Shown piece after piece: positions 10,091-20,528 of a stretch of 64,000 nucleotides of DNA (position 1 is its first letter; the number at the start of each line of letters is the position of its first letter). The notes beneath the pieces are model-generated. The model saw only the letters and a list, made by a program, of their open reading frames with translations, was not told where the DNA came from and ran no database searches. Source of the stretch: Lucinisca nassula (Eukaryota > Mollusca > Bivalvia > Lucinida > Lucinidae). The stretch covers positions 96,462,149 to 96,526,148 of the forward strand of contig OY757021.1 of assembly GCA_963580285.1 (NCBI GenBank). The letters are read 5' to 3'. Made by a program: the position numbers and the translations under genes.

Positions 10091-10282
10091 TTGCCATATG
10101 CTTAGGCAATTAGTGAGGCTTATCATTTGTTTGTTTGATTTGAGGTTTAACGTGTGAACCTGAGATTTATTGAAGTTCATTTTAACAAATGAAAATAAAC
10201 AAAGCTGTTGTTCTGGAGAGGCTAAAATGTCCATACCTGGATTTTCGGGGCACTTAAATCCAGGAGTATAACCTGAAATTCA

Positions 10283-10788
10283 TTAACCCTTATCCCGCTG
10301 AACATGACAAATCCTAACTTTGCAAACAGCATAGATCCTGATCAGATGGTTAATGATTGTTTGATTTGAGGTTTAACGTCCCCGTCAACACTGTAAAGGT
10401 CATTTTGGAGACGTTGCTTCCAATTTTGTGGGACTTTTACCCGACATTGAGATGAAATGACATATCAAGCCCTGTCGCCCAATGAAACCAATAGGGTTTA
10501 TTAGCATGGACGGTCCGCCTCGCACCACAGTTCCTGTACAGGCTTAGATCCTCTAAGCAGTTTACCAGTACTAGTGTGCGGGCCGGATTCAGCTCTGCGT
10601 GGAAACATCATGCAGCCCATATATTTCCTCAAGCCCCTATGGGCGGGGGCTGTTTCATCTGGTCAGGATCTACACTGTTTTTCATCCAATTTGTGAATTG
10701 AATGAATACATAACCTTTAACGATTTGAATGGTTGATATCCAGAAATGGGTATGGTAAAATTAATTTATTCAGCGGGATAAGGGCTAA
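10283..10788 (+). mobile_element. TTAA-type MITE interrupted by a SINE
   Basis: The left end TTAACCCTTATCCCGCTGAA and right end TTCAGCGGGATAAGGGCTAA are inverted; the right TTAA has mutated to CTAA. It is the same family as 18970-19174. The central palindrome GATCAGATGG..CATCTGGTC is split by SINE family 2. Confidence 0.75.
10346..10664 (-). mobile_element. SINE family 2 copy inside a MITE
   Basis: This is a near full-length copy: 5' GCCCCCGCCCATAGGGGCTT and 3' GACGTTAAACCTCAAATC on the minus strand. It sits in the middle of the MITE palindrome. A clear target duplication was not found here. Confidence 0.7.
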
Positions 10789-10888
10789 CAATGATCATTT
10801 TGAAATTATGGGATATAACCTGTCATTCTTCATTTTTATTTTGCCATGCCATTTGCATCAGCATGTTGAAAATAAATAAATAAATAAA

Positions 10889-13564
10889 ACAAGAGGGCCA
10901 TGATGGCCCTGGATCGCTCACCTGATCCATAGTGTAACAAGTGTGCCCCAGAGAGGGTCATTATTGGCCCCAGGGCTTTAATGTGCATAATGTTGAGGGA
11001 GGTCTTAAGGTGAAGCTTCATACCAAACATCAACAAAGGCTATAATTTGAACAATCTTGGCAAAGGTCCACTAGATGAAGCTACACATCAAATATCAAAG
11101 ACCTGTGCCTAGCCGTTTGAGAGAAGAAGATTTTTAAAGATTTTGCCTATATAAGCCTATGTAAAACCAAAGGGCCCCGGGACGGGGGCATTTTTTGCCC
11201 CAGCACTATAATTTGAACAATCTTGGTAGGGGTCCACTAGATGAAGCTTCATACCAAATATCAAAGTTCTGGGCCTTGCGGTTTCAGAGAAGAAGATTTT
11301 TAAAGATTTTCCCTATATAAGCCTATGTAAAACCAAAGGGCCCCGGGGCGGGGGCATTTTTGGCCCCAGCACTATAATTTTTTGAACAGTCTTCGTAGGG
11401 GTCCACTAGATGAAGCTTCATACCAAATATCAAAGACCTGGGCCTTGTGGTTTCAGAGAAGAAGATTTTTAAAGATTTTCCCTATATAAACCAATGTTAA
11501 ACCAAAGGGCCCCGGGGCGGGGGCATTTTTTGTCCCAGCACTATAATTTGAAGGGGTACAACTAGATGAAGCTTCATACTAAATATCAAAGTCCTGGGCC
11601 TTGTGGTTTCAGAGAAGAAGATTTTTAAAGAATTTCCCTATATAAGCCTATGTAAAACCAAAGGGCCCCGGGGCGGGGGCATTTTTGGCCCCAGCACTAT
11701 AATTTGAACAATCTTGGTAGGGGTCCACTAGATGAAGCTTCATACCAAATATCAAAGACCTGGGCCTTGTGGTTTCAGAGAAGAAGATTTTTAAAGATTT
11801 TCCCTATATAAGCCTATGTAAAACCAAAGGGCCCCGGGGCGTGGGCATTTTTTGCCCCAGCACTATAATTTGAACAATCTTGGTAGGGGTCCACTAGATG
11901 AAGCTTCATACCAAATATAAAAGACCTGGGCCTTGTGGTTTCAGAGAAGAAGATTTTTAAAGATTTTCCCTAAATAAGCCAATGTAAAACCAAAGGGCCC
12001 CATGGCGGGGGCATTTTTTGTCCCAGTACTATAATTTGAACAATCTTGGTAGGGGTCCACTAGATGAAGCTTCATACCAAATATCAAAGACCTGGGCCTT
12101 GTGGTTTCAGAGAAGAAGATTTTAAAAGATTTTTCCTATATAAGCCTATGTAAAACCAAAGGGCCCCGGGGCGGGGGCATTTTTTGCCCCAGCACTACAA
12201 TTTGAACAATCTTGGTAGGGGTCCACTAGATGAAGCTTCATACCAAATATAAAAGACCTGGGCCTTGTGGTTTCAGAGAAGAAGATTTTTAAAGATTTTC
12301 CCTAAATAAGCCAATGTAAAACCAAAGGGCCCCGTGGCGGGGGCAATTTTTTGTTCCAGCACTAAAATTTGAACAATCTTGGTAGGGGTCCACTAGATGA
12401 AGCTTCATACCAAATATCAAAGTCCTGTGCCTTGTGGTTTCAGAGAAGAAAATTTTTAAAGATTTTCCCTACATAAGCCTATATAAAACCAAAGGGCCCC
12501 GGGGCGGGGGCATTTTTGGCCCCAGCACTATAATTTGAACAATCTTGGTAGGGGTCCACTAGATGAAGCGTCATACCAAATATCAAAGACCCGGGCCTTG
12601 TGGTTTCAGAGAAGAAGATTTTTAAAGATTTTCCCTATATAAGCCTATGTAAAACCCAAGGGCCCCGTGGTGGGGGCATTTTTTGTCCCAGCACTATAAT
12701 TTGAACAATCTTGGTAGGGGTCCACTAGATGAAGCTTCATACCAAATATCAAAGTCCTGGGCCTTGTGGTTTCAGAGAAGAAGATTTTTAAAGATTTTCC
12801 CTATATAAGCCTATGTAAAACCAAAGGGCCCCGGGGTGGGGGCATTTTTTGCCCCAGCACTATAATTTGAACAATCTTGGTAGGGCTCCACTAGATGAAG
12901 CTTCATACCAAATATCAAAGTCCTGGGGCTTGTGGTTTTAGAGAAGAAGATTTTTAAAGATTTTCCCTATATAAGCCCATGTAAAACCAAAGGGCCCCGG
13001 GGCGGGGGCATTTTTGGCCCCAGCACTATAATTTGAACAATCTTGGTAGGGTTCCACTAGATGAAGCTTCATACCAAATATCAAAGAACTGGGCCTTGTG
13101 GTTTCAGAGAAGAAGATTTTTAAAGATTTTCCCTATATAAGCCTATGTAAAGCCAAAGGGCCCCAAGGTGGGGGCATTTTGGCCCCAGCACTATAATTTG
13201 AACAATCTTGGTAGGGGTCCACTAGATGATGCTTTATACCAAATATCAAAGACCTGGGCCTTGTGGTTCCAGAGAAGAAGATTTTTTAAGTTTTTGGTGA
13301 AAAAAATCTATTTTTGGCTCCTGTGACCTAGATGTGCAACGGACCGGAACCATTTGAACAACTTTGAAAGGGGACCACCTGAGGATCATTCCTGTGAAGT
13401 TTGGTCAAAATCCGATCAGTGGTTTAGGAGGAGATGTCGTTTAAAGAAATTGTTTACGCACGCACGCACGCACGGACGGACGGACGCACGCACGCACGCA
13501 CGACGGACGACGGACAAAAAGTGATCCCAAAAGCTCACCTCGTCACTACGTGACGGTGAGCTAA
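10889..13564 (+). mobile_element. Helentron/pearl-like non-autonomous element, family A
   Basis: The left end AACAAGAGGGCCATGATGGC continues into GCTCACCTGATCC. The core is about 14 tandem units of about 166 bp; each unit contains GGGCCCCGGGGCGGGGGCAT, AACAATCTTGGTAGGGGTCC and GATGAAGCTTCATACC. The right part is a unique 3' segment, an (ACGC/GGAC)n microsatellite and a terminal hairpin GCTCACC..TCACTACGTGA..GGTGAGC followed by CTAA. Known families: bivalve pearl elements and Helentron/HINE elements have tandem cores, a microsatellite and a 3' hairpin. No protein is encoded. The 166-bp periodicity makes short spurious ORFs. Confidence 0.75.
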
Positions 13565-13654
13565 AAAAACAACAGATAACAAATTAAGTAACATATTCAT
13601 TCACCTGTTCTAATCCATATATGTACTACTGTATATAATTGTTAAGACTTCTAG

Positions 13655-13798
13655 TCAACTAGAAGTTAACTAAAGTTAACTCCCTAGTTAACAAAAGCGG
13701 GAAATGGAGTTGACTAGGAGTTAACTCCATGTCTGAATGTAGTTGACTTGGAGTCAACTAGGGTGTCAAGAATCGTCTGAATGGTACTGTATAACTAT
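13655..13798 (-). repeat. Inverted AGTTAACT-type repeat
   Basis: Its complement reads TACCATTCAGACGATTCTTG and then AGTTGACT/AGTTAACT blocks, matching 3525-3665 in opposite orientation. It ends a few bases before the second 78-bp DIRS-linked segment. Confidence 0.6.
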
Positions 13799-13800
13799 TC

Positions 13801-13878
13801 TCTACGCATAAATCTCGCTAATTGCAAGAAATTAACCTCTTGTTCATTTCTTAACCCGCTTAAGGTGAAGCTTAAGAC
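13801..13878 (+). repeat. Second copy of the 78-bp DIRS-linked segment
   Basis: Identical by eye to 2956-3033. No recombinase or RT coding sequence surrounds it, so it is either a solo remnant or part of an unrelated carrier of the same sequence. The stretch 13879-14220 shows a single degraded hairpin (about 14157-14215) and no gene. Confidence 0.85.
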
Positions 13879-14517
13879 ATAAGGAATTTCCAAATTTTGA
13901 AACAATCCATGCCAGTACTCTTTAAACATACACATCCTAATTAGCGCTGCACTGACAAACATAATTCAAAGAATAGTAAAATGAGCATTCCACTTCAGAT
14001 AAGATAATTTTTGGATCCCTATGAACCAAAGTTGTGAATACTTGGTACCCATTTACGCACGGTTCATCTATATTATCAATACAGGTTTTCAGGCATCAGT
14101 TAAGATCGAAAACTTAATATAATAAGGATAATTTATGAATTATTTTAACAGCAAGTTGTTATGGGCACTTGTTAGAATCGCCTCACTGAGGCAATTCTTA
14201 TAAGTACCCACAATATGAGAAAAATATCTTAATTACAGCTTATCATCTGTCTTCCGCCAAACCGTCAACATTTGCGACCACCCTAATGTTGAAGTCCGTT
14301 TCTCAAGAACATTAACAGCATCATTAATGATACTTGATACAGACTTGCATCTATGGATAGCAACTTTAACGCAAGCATCCACATGTTACCTTGACTTACA
14401 TTTCATGGTTCACTGATCAAGTAGAAAACTATGGCGACTACCCTACCGTTCACCCCAATGTTCAGTTCCATTTCTCAACAACTGTATGATCTTCATTAAT
14501 GATACTTGGTACAGACT

Positions 14518-15495
14518 CACACTAGTTAATACATACGCACAGGCTGCGTAGCGGTCGCATAGGCTTCGTATTTTGGACGCATAGGCTTCGATGAAAAATG
14601 GCGGATGACAGTTCGTCAATGCAGGTTAGAAACGGTTTTTACGTCAATCTAAATGTTGTATAGCGTTGTCCAATACTGACATCTGCCTTACGGACCACTT
14701 TATTAATGTGCGGCTTCGTCTGTTGCAAGAAAAAGTTTGAAAAACGGAATATAAAAAAAATAGACCCCAAAAGAAATTTGACATTCAACACAGATTCACC
14801 TGTAGTTTCACTTTGGCCCGGTCGCCCTATGTAACTACACGTTTTTGGCTGGTGTTCTGGCCGATAACTTGTGAATAATGATAATTAAATCGAAAAGCGA
14901 ACATGCAACTTTCGTCACATCTTTTGCGAAAAAGAAAAATCATGATATTTCGATACAACGAACGTAGCTTCGTTACCTATTACAACGCAGAGGCTGCGAA
15001 CTAAATTTGAAAGCCCTGAATTATGCAGTATAATAACGAATGATATTAAATTAATATCGAGAAATGAGCCAACCAGCGTTAGTTGATGATGCTAAAGACA
15101 TTCTGCATCATTTATACCAAAGACATTTTCATTCTCAGCTATGCAAATACAACATTATGATTCGAATGCCAAAATCTGTCAAGTTACAATTATTTACACT
15201 ACCGTTCATAAACTTGGTAAGTCTTCGCCAAATCTGTTAAGTATTAAGCCAAATAATATTTGCACTGTATGAATTTCTGTCGTGTTTTTATTACAACGCA
15301 CGTGGCTTAGGAATTTACGACGTGCAGGTTACAGAGATGGGCAGACGCATTACGAAAACACGCCTATTAAAATACCACTAAAAAGAAAAAAACATTCAGA
15401 TAAAACATCCTGATAGTTTTGATAGTTCTGCTCGCCCGGGCCTGGCGGTTCTAACGCGTATCCACAATCTGTGTTTCTGAGACTAAATAAGGAAA
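14518..15495 (+). repeat. Left inverted arm of the long-TIR element
   Basis: It is complementary to 17263-18266. Landmarks are AGGCTGCGTAGCGGTCGCAT near the outside, TGTGCGGCTTCGTCTGTTGC in the middle, and a truncated MITE-A (from 15348) at the inner end. Indels and substitutions separate the arms, so they are not recent copies. An extra partial repeat of its ACTACCGTTCATAAACTTGG segment lies just inside at about 15525-15580. Confidence 0.75.
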
Positions 15496-16116
15496 TATAA
15501 TAAATGCTGAAAATCTGTCAATGTACACTACCGTTCATAAACTTGGTAAGTCTGTCTTCGTCATATCTGTTAAAGGAGACCGGAAAGCCATAATCTGTTA
15601 CAATAAATAGGTAAACATCAATAAACCCTTTCTTCTATTGAATACTGCAGGTTTCTAAGTGGTCTGATAAGGATTTTATCACTGTTTAATCTCCAGCTAT
15701 TTACTCTGCTAAAGAACTGACCTTGAAAATTCCAATTAACCACAGATATGCCCTGACGTCATCCATGAGGAATCTAGAAGCTTGGTGTGTACTGAATAGG
15801 CAGATGTAGCAATGTTGAGGTTTAAAACAGAAGCTTAAAATGGAGCAAAATAAGCAATCTTGCGGTTGATTCGTCCGGATTTCCACCCATGCGCACTCAT
15901 GAGCACTCTTAAAATGGAGATAGCAGTCTTCATTTTTGATTGAGTGTTTATGGATTTGCCTAACTGATATAGGAAAATGAAACAGCAACCAAAGTAGCCA
16001 AAGCTAGCCATTGGCTCCAGATGAATTCGGCCTAGGTTGGTATCCCTAACGAACGGTTGTATGTCAATTCATTATTGGTAGAGAATCCTCTCATGTCACA
16101 GCGCATGACTCAGCGG

Positions 16117-16255
16117 AACCTTTTTGTTTGTGTTGATGTTAACGTCCCCGACAACATCATTCAGGTCATTTTTGAGACATTGTTTCCGAATTTATGGGAC
16201 TTTTACCCGACACTGAGACGAAATGACATCTCAAACCCTACCGCATATAAAGCAT
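16117..16255 (-). mobile_element. SINE family 2 fragment
   Basis: A diverged 3' half: complement of GTTAACGTCCCCGACAACAT and GGGACTTTTACCCGACACTG. It lies in the non-coding middle of the long-TIR element. The rest of 16256-17176 holds only a degraded CAGATCTAATGCC/GGCGTCTAATCAG palindrome near 16530. Confidence 0.65.
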
Positions 16256-17176
16256 ACTTGTAATTGCTAAATATGAATGACCCGTTTACTTTTTGAAAAG
16301 ACAAATACTAGTTTTTGGGTCGATTATTTATCAATCGTCACAAAGTAAAAAAGTGCAAGTAGCTCTACAGTGCACAAGTCCACGTGATTATCACTGATTG
16401 GTCGGAAATCCAGGGAACTTGTATATAGAAAACAGCAGCGTTTATTTTGCTTCGAAGAGAGGTCAGCGTGTTGCGTAATACGGAAATCCATAGATCATGG
16501 ATTGGGTTTTTCAAACAGTGTATGTCCAGATCTAATGCCACAGAACGCGGCGTCTAATCAGGGTCTTCACTGTTTGCTCACATTACATGAATTGAAGGGC
16601 CAAACGCAGCGTCTTATCAGGGTCTTCACTTTTTGCTTTAAACTTTAGTTTAAGGTTAAAGGAATCAGTTTAAATCCATAAGAAAGCATCCAGCCGACAG
16701 GCTTTCTTAAAAAAGTAAATCTTTGGGCCGGAGCCGTCATAGAGTTATGAAAGGGCCGTAAAGCAAAAACATTTTTATCTATCTTATTTTATTATATCGA
16801 AGAATGATTTCACGAAATGGGTAACTGAAATTATTGCAAGCAAGTATTTTTCTGAATTTATATTCTAAGTCACAATGAAATTCAGATTCTGATAGGCTAT
16901 GTTGCAGAAGACAGTCTGGTTAGCAAAAAATTATGATGTAAGGACAAAGATTGAAAATAGATCTGAGATAAAGAAAAGTCTTGTATTTTTTTTTCTTCTT
17001 TGATCCTACAAAGGCTAGAATTAGCTTATATGTTTACTGTTTAATGAGCAGATGCTTCTATTTTATCGGAAACGAAGACTGGGATCTGACATTGCAGGCG
17101 CGATTAATGAACCTTTGCTGAAGTTTTATAGGAGCTGCATGTATTCGATTGAAGCATTTAAATAGAAGTCGGAGAA

Positions 17177-17447
17177 TCACGAAAACATGCCTATATAATT
17201 CTGACCCCCTTAAATCCAACTTTTATATAGTAAAACTGAGCTTTAAAGGGATATACATTGTTTTCCTTATTTCTTCTCAGAAATACAGATTGTGGATACG
17301 CGATAAAACCACCTGGTCCGGGCGGTTGTAATAAGTTCCCATACACTATGTCTTGAGCAGAAATATTAAAACTATCAGAATGTTCTATCTGAAAGTATTT
17401 TTTTTTATCTTTTTTAGTGGTATTTTAATAGGCGTGTTTTCGTAATG
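17177..17447 (-). mobile_element. MITE-A copy inside the right arm
   Basis: The ends CACGAAAACATGCCTAT and ATAGGCGTGTTTTCGTAAT are inverted. The central hairpin and CAACTTTTATATAGTAAAAC palindrome are present. The left arm contains only its outer half, ending where the arms stop being complementary. Confidence 0.75.
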
Positions 17448-18266
17448 TGTCTTCCCATCTCTGTAACCTGCGAAGCCACGTGCTTTGTAAAAAACACGAC
17501 ACAAATTCGTTCAGCGCAAATATTATTTGGCTTAATACTTAACAGATTTGACGAGGACTTGCTGAGTTTATGAACGGTGGTGTTAACAATTGTAAATTGA
17601 CAGAGTTTGTGCATTCGCCTCAAAATCTTATACATGTATTTGCATAGCTGAGACTGAAAATGTTTTCGGTATAAATGATACAGAATGTCTTTAGCATCAC
17701 CAACTAACGCTGGTTGACTGATTCCTCGACATTAATTAAATAGCATTCGCTATTATTCTACATATTACAGGGCTTTCAAATTTAGTTCGCAGCCTCTGCG
17801 TTGTAATAGGTAACGAAGCTACTCGCGTTGTATCGAAATATCAAGATTTTTATTTTTCGCAAAATATATGACGAAAGTTGCATATTAGCTTTTCGATTTC
17901 ATTATCGTTATTCACAATTTATCGGCCAGAACACCAGCCAAAACGTGTAGTTACATAGGGCGACCGGGCCAAAGAGTGAAACTACAGGTGAATCTGTAAT
18001 GAATGCCAAATTTTTTTTGGGGTCTATTTTTCTATATTCCGTTTTTCAAACTTTTTCTTGCAACAGACGAAGCCGCACATTAATAAAGTGGTCCGTAAGG
18101 CAGATGCCAGTATTGGGAAATGCAATACAACAGTTAGTTTAACGTAAAAACAGTTTCTTACCTGCACTGACGAACTGTCATCTGCCATTTTTCATCGAAG
18201 CCTATGCGTCCAAAATACGAAGCCTATGCGACCGCTACGCAGCCTGTGCGTATGTATTGACCAGTG
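17263..18266 (-). repeat. Right inverted arm of the long-TIR element
   Basis: Reverse complement of the left arm, including the inner MITE-A. It carries GCAACAGACGAAGCCGCACA and, at its outer end, CTACGCAGCCTGTGCGTATG. Confidence 0.75.
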
Positions 18267-18657
18267 ACTGGCATCTAAGGATGGTAATTTCAATGCAAAC
18301 ATCCACATATGAACATCACCTACATTTCATGGTTCCCTGACTTTGGGAACAATTGTGACCAAGCTAGCATCCAACCTAATGTTCAAGTCCATTTCCCGAG
18401 AATTATGAGAGCTTCATTAATGGTACTTGATACAGACTTGCATCTATGGATGACAATTATAATGCAAGCATCCATATTTGACCTTGACCTACATGTCATG
18501 GTTTATTGACTGTGCACATTTTGTGACCACCCTAGCGTTCACCCTAATGTTCAAGTCTGTTTCTCAAGAACTATTAGACCTTCATTACTGATACTTCGTA
18601 CAGACTGCATCTAGGGATTACAATTTTAATGCAGTCATCCATATTTGACCTATATTT

Positions 18658-18893
18658 GGGCCCCGTAAAGCGATTTTGGTACTTATCGCCTATGCGAGCA
18701 GCGAAGGTTCAGGCGAGCCTGCGCATCCGCGCAGTCTCGCCAGAACCTCCACTGCTCGCTCATACAAGCAGTGAATCAAGAGTAAACTTCAGACAGAAAG
18801 CCATATCCCTGGCCCCTCTGAATGGCTGGGCATGCGCAGTTAAAATTTGTCATGACGGAATGCTCGAAGACACAAATTCGCTTGGCGGGGCTC
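18658..18893 (+). mobile_element. MITE-G copy (GAGCCCCG ends, 4-bp target duplication)
   Basis: The ends are inverted: GGGCCCCGTAAAGCGATTTT and, complemented, GAGCCCCGCCAAGCGAATTT. The flanks repeat ATTT on both sides. Removing the element restores the tandem-repeat sequence CCTATATTTTATGGTTAAC. A shorter copy lies at 32341-32486. The transposase family was not identified. Confidence 0.75.
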
Positions 18894-18965
18894 ATTTTAT
18901 GGTTAACTGACTTTGTGAACTATTGCATCAACTCTAGCATCCACCCTAATGGTCAGGTCCATTTC

Positions 18966-19178
18966 TTAACCCTTGTCCTGCTGAATATTTATATATGCCA
19001 CACCCACTACCGATTATCAACCAATCAGATTACTTGATGCAATTTATTGCTACAAATTCACAATCTAAATGGAAAACAATGTAGATCCTGATCAGATGGC
19101 TTCGTCAGAAGCCATCTGATCTGGATCTACATTGTTTCAAAGATAAGGCATATCCGGGATTAGCAGGACAAGGGTTAA
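18966..19178 (+). mobile_element. TTAA-flanked piggyBac-like MITE
   Basis: TTAA at both borders surrounds inverted ends CCCTTGTCCTGCTGAAT and ATTAGCAGGACAAGGG. The internal hairpin pairs GATCCTGATCAGATGGCTTC with its complement. It interrupts a unit of the 170-bp array. CCC starts plus TTAA are piggyBac hallmarks. Confidence 0.85.
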
Positions 19179-19501
19179 GGATCATAAGAGCTTCATTAAT
19201 GATCCTTGGTACAAAGTTGCATCATATTCAGCAGTAGACAACTTCAATGCAAGCATCCGGATTCGACCTTAACCTATAGTTCATGGTTCAATGACTATGC
19301 ACCCCAACAGGTGCCACATAGTCTTCGGTGGAATTGTTTTGTTTTTGTTTTACGGCCCTTTCAAGATTATTTCACTTATACCTAGCTGGCCATTCATAAT
19401 TCAGAGGTAAACAAAAAGTAGAACCCAGAGAAAAACCACCTGACCTTTGGTTGCAGAACTTGGCCTGTTTGAGCCAGTCCAAAGACATAGGAGACCTTAT
19501 G

Positions 19502-19809
19502 TTTTTGTTTGTTTGATTTTAGGTTTAACGTCCCCGTCAACACTGTATAGGTCATTTTGGAGACGTTGCTTCCAATTTTGTGGGACTTTTACCCGGCATT
19601 GAGATAAAATGACATCTCAAGCCCTGTCGCCCAATGAAACCAATAGGGTTTATAAGCATGGACGGACCGGACCGACTCGCACCAATTTGCCTGGGCAGGC
19701 TTAGATCCTCAAAGCGGTTTACCGGTACTCATGTGCGATCAGTTTCAGCTCTGCATGGAAGCATCGTGCAGCCCATCTATTTCTTCAAGCCCCGATGGAC
19801 GGAAGCCGA
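19502..19809 (-). mobile_element. SINE family 2, full-length
   Basis: The minus-strand 3' end GACGTTAAACCTAAAATC carries a short (CAAA)n tail. Target duplication: GAGACCTTATG (19491-19501) and GAGACCATATG (19810-19820), one mismatch. Length is close to the 296-bp copy at 50998. Confidence 0.75.
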
Positions 19810-19825
19810 GAGACCATATGATTAA

Positions 19826-20010
19826 GATATGTGTGTGATATGTGTGTTTGAGTTTTACGTCCCACCAACAGTTAAGATCAAACGGAGATGGGACCTCTGT
19901 TTAGAGACTCATTCGAAAGTCTGGAGAACCCATGGCCTCCTTTTTATGAGGCAAGTAGCTTGACATACATTACATGGTTCGGTGACTGCACCCCCCACAG
20001 GCGTGACATA
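19826..20010 (-). mobile_element. SINE-like family 4 fragment
   Basis: The minus-strand 3' end reads GACGTAAAACTCAAACACAC; inside is GAAAGTCTGGAGAACCC. A relative lies at 32140-32280. The tail resembles those of the other SINE families here. The interval 20011-20528 shows nothing else I recognise. Confidence 0.5.
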
Positions 20011-20528
20011 GCCTTCAACAGAATTGTTTGTAAGTTTATATTTGCTATAAAAAATACATACATACCACAAACATCATTGTGTTTAATACTGTATCATTAA
20101 TAATCACCAGTCAAAATTCTACTGTTTTGGTTGGTTTGTTTTCAGTTGCCTAAAACATTAAAAAGTGCAGTGGCTTCTTGTTGCTTTAGTAGGAATTTCT
20201 AGGTAACTGTTATTTATAGAATAACCAGTCTTTTTTATTCCAGTGGTCAGAGTGTTGAATAGAGATCTAACTCGTAACAGAATCTGGACTGGAATCATGT
20301 GTTGGGTTTAGCAAACAGTGTAGTTGGTAAACAGAGTAGATACATCTGAGTACAGCATCTTATCAGTGTTTATACTCTTTGTTTACAGCTCAAGAATTTA
20401 AGGGTTAAAGGAAACAGCCTGAGTCCTCGTTCAGGACAGTTTTTAGCTGGTTGTGCATGTATGAAGTACACGAAGAGCTGTTGTTCTGCCCTGGTCATGT
20501 GCGTTTGTATTCCTGTCAACCTGTTTTT

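Larger units (their letters stand above)
14518..18266. mobile_element. Long-TIR DNA transposon (CACTA-like ends), non-coding
   Basis: The element is 3.75 kb with inverted arms of about 1 kb (14518-15495 and 17263-18266). The termini are CACACTAGTTAATACATACG at the left and, complemented, CACTGGTCAATACATACG at the right. The 3-bp flank ACT is duplicated (14515-14517 and 18267-18269). Sibling tandem repeats show the uninterrupted site as GTACAGACTTGCATCTATGG, so the borders are well supported. CAC ends with 3-bp duplications recall CACTA/CMC elements. The middle (15496-17262) has no transposase; its short frames, such as a 95-residue one on the minus strand at 15701-15988, resemble nothing I recognise. 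Confidence 0.7.
14225..19315 (+). repeat. Tandem array of about 170-bp units, interrupted by three transposons
   Basis: Diverged units contain CACCCTAATGTTCAAGTCC, TTCATTAATGATACTTG, TACAGACTTGCATCTATGG and CATTTCATGGTTCACTGAC. Spacing between GATACTTG motifs is 172 bp (14329 to 14501) and 168 bp (18422 to 18590). About six units remain once the insertions 14518-18266, 18658-18893 and 18970-19174 are removed. There is no coding potential across units. Confidence 0.75.

Noticed and set aside
10889..13564. Protein with internal repeats from periodic ORFs
   Set aside because: Frames are short, alternate with stops, and the unit length (about 166 bp) is not a multiple of three.
15701..15988. 95-residue minus-strand frame in the long-TIR element as a transposase
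   Set aside because: No DDE or zinc-finger motif, too short, and no continuation in other frames.
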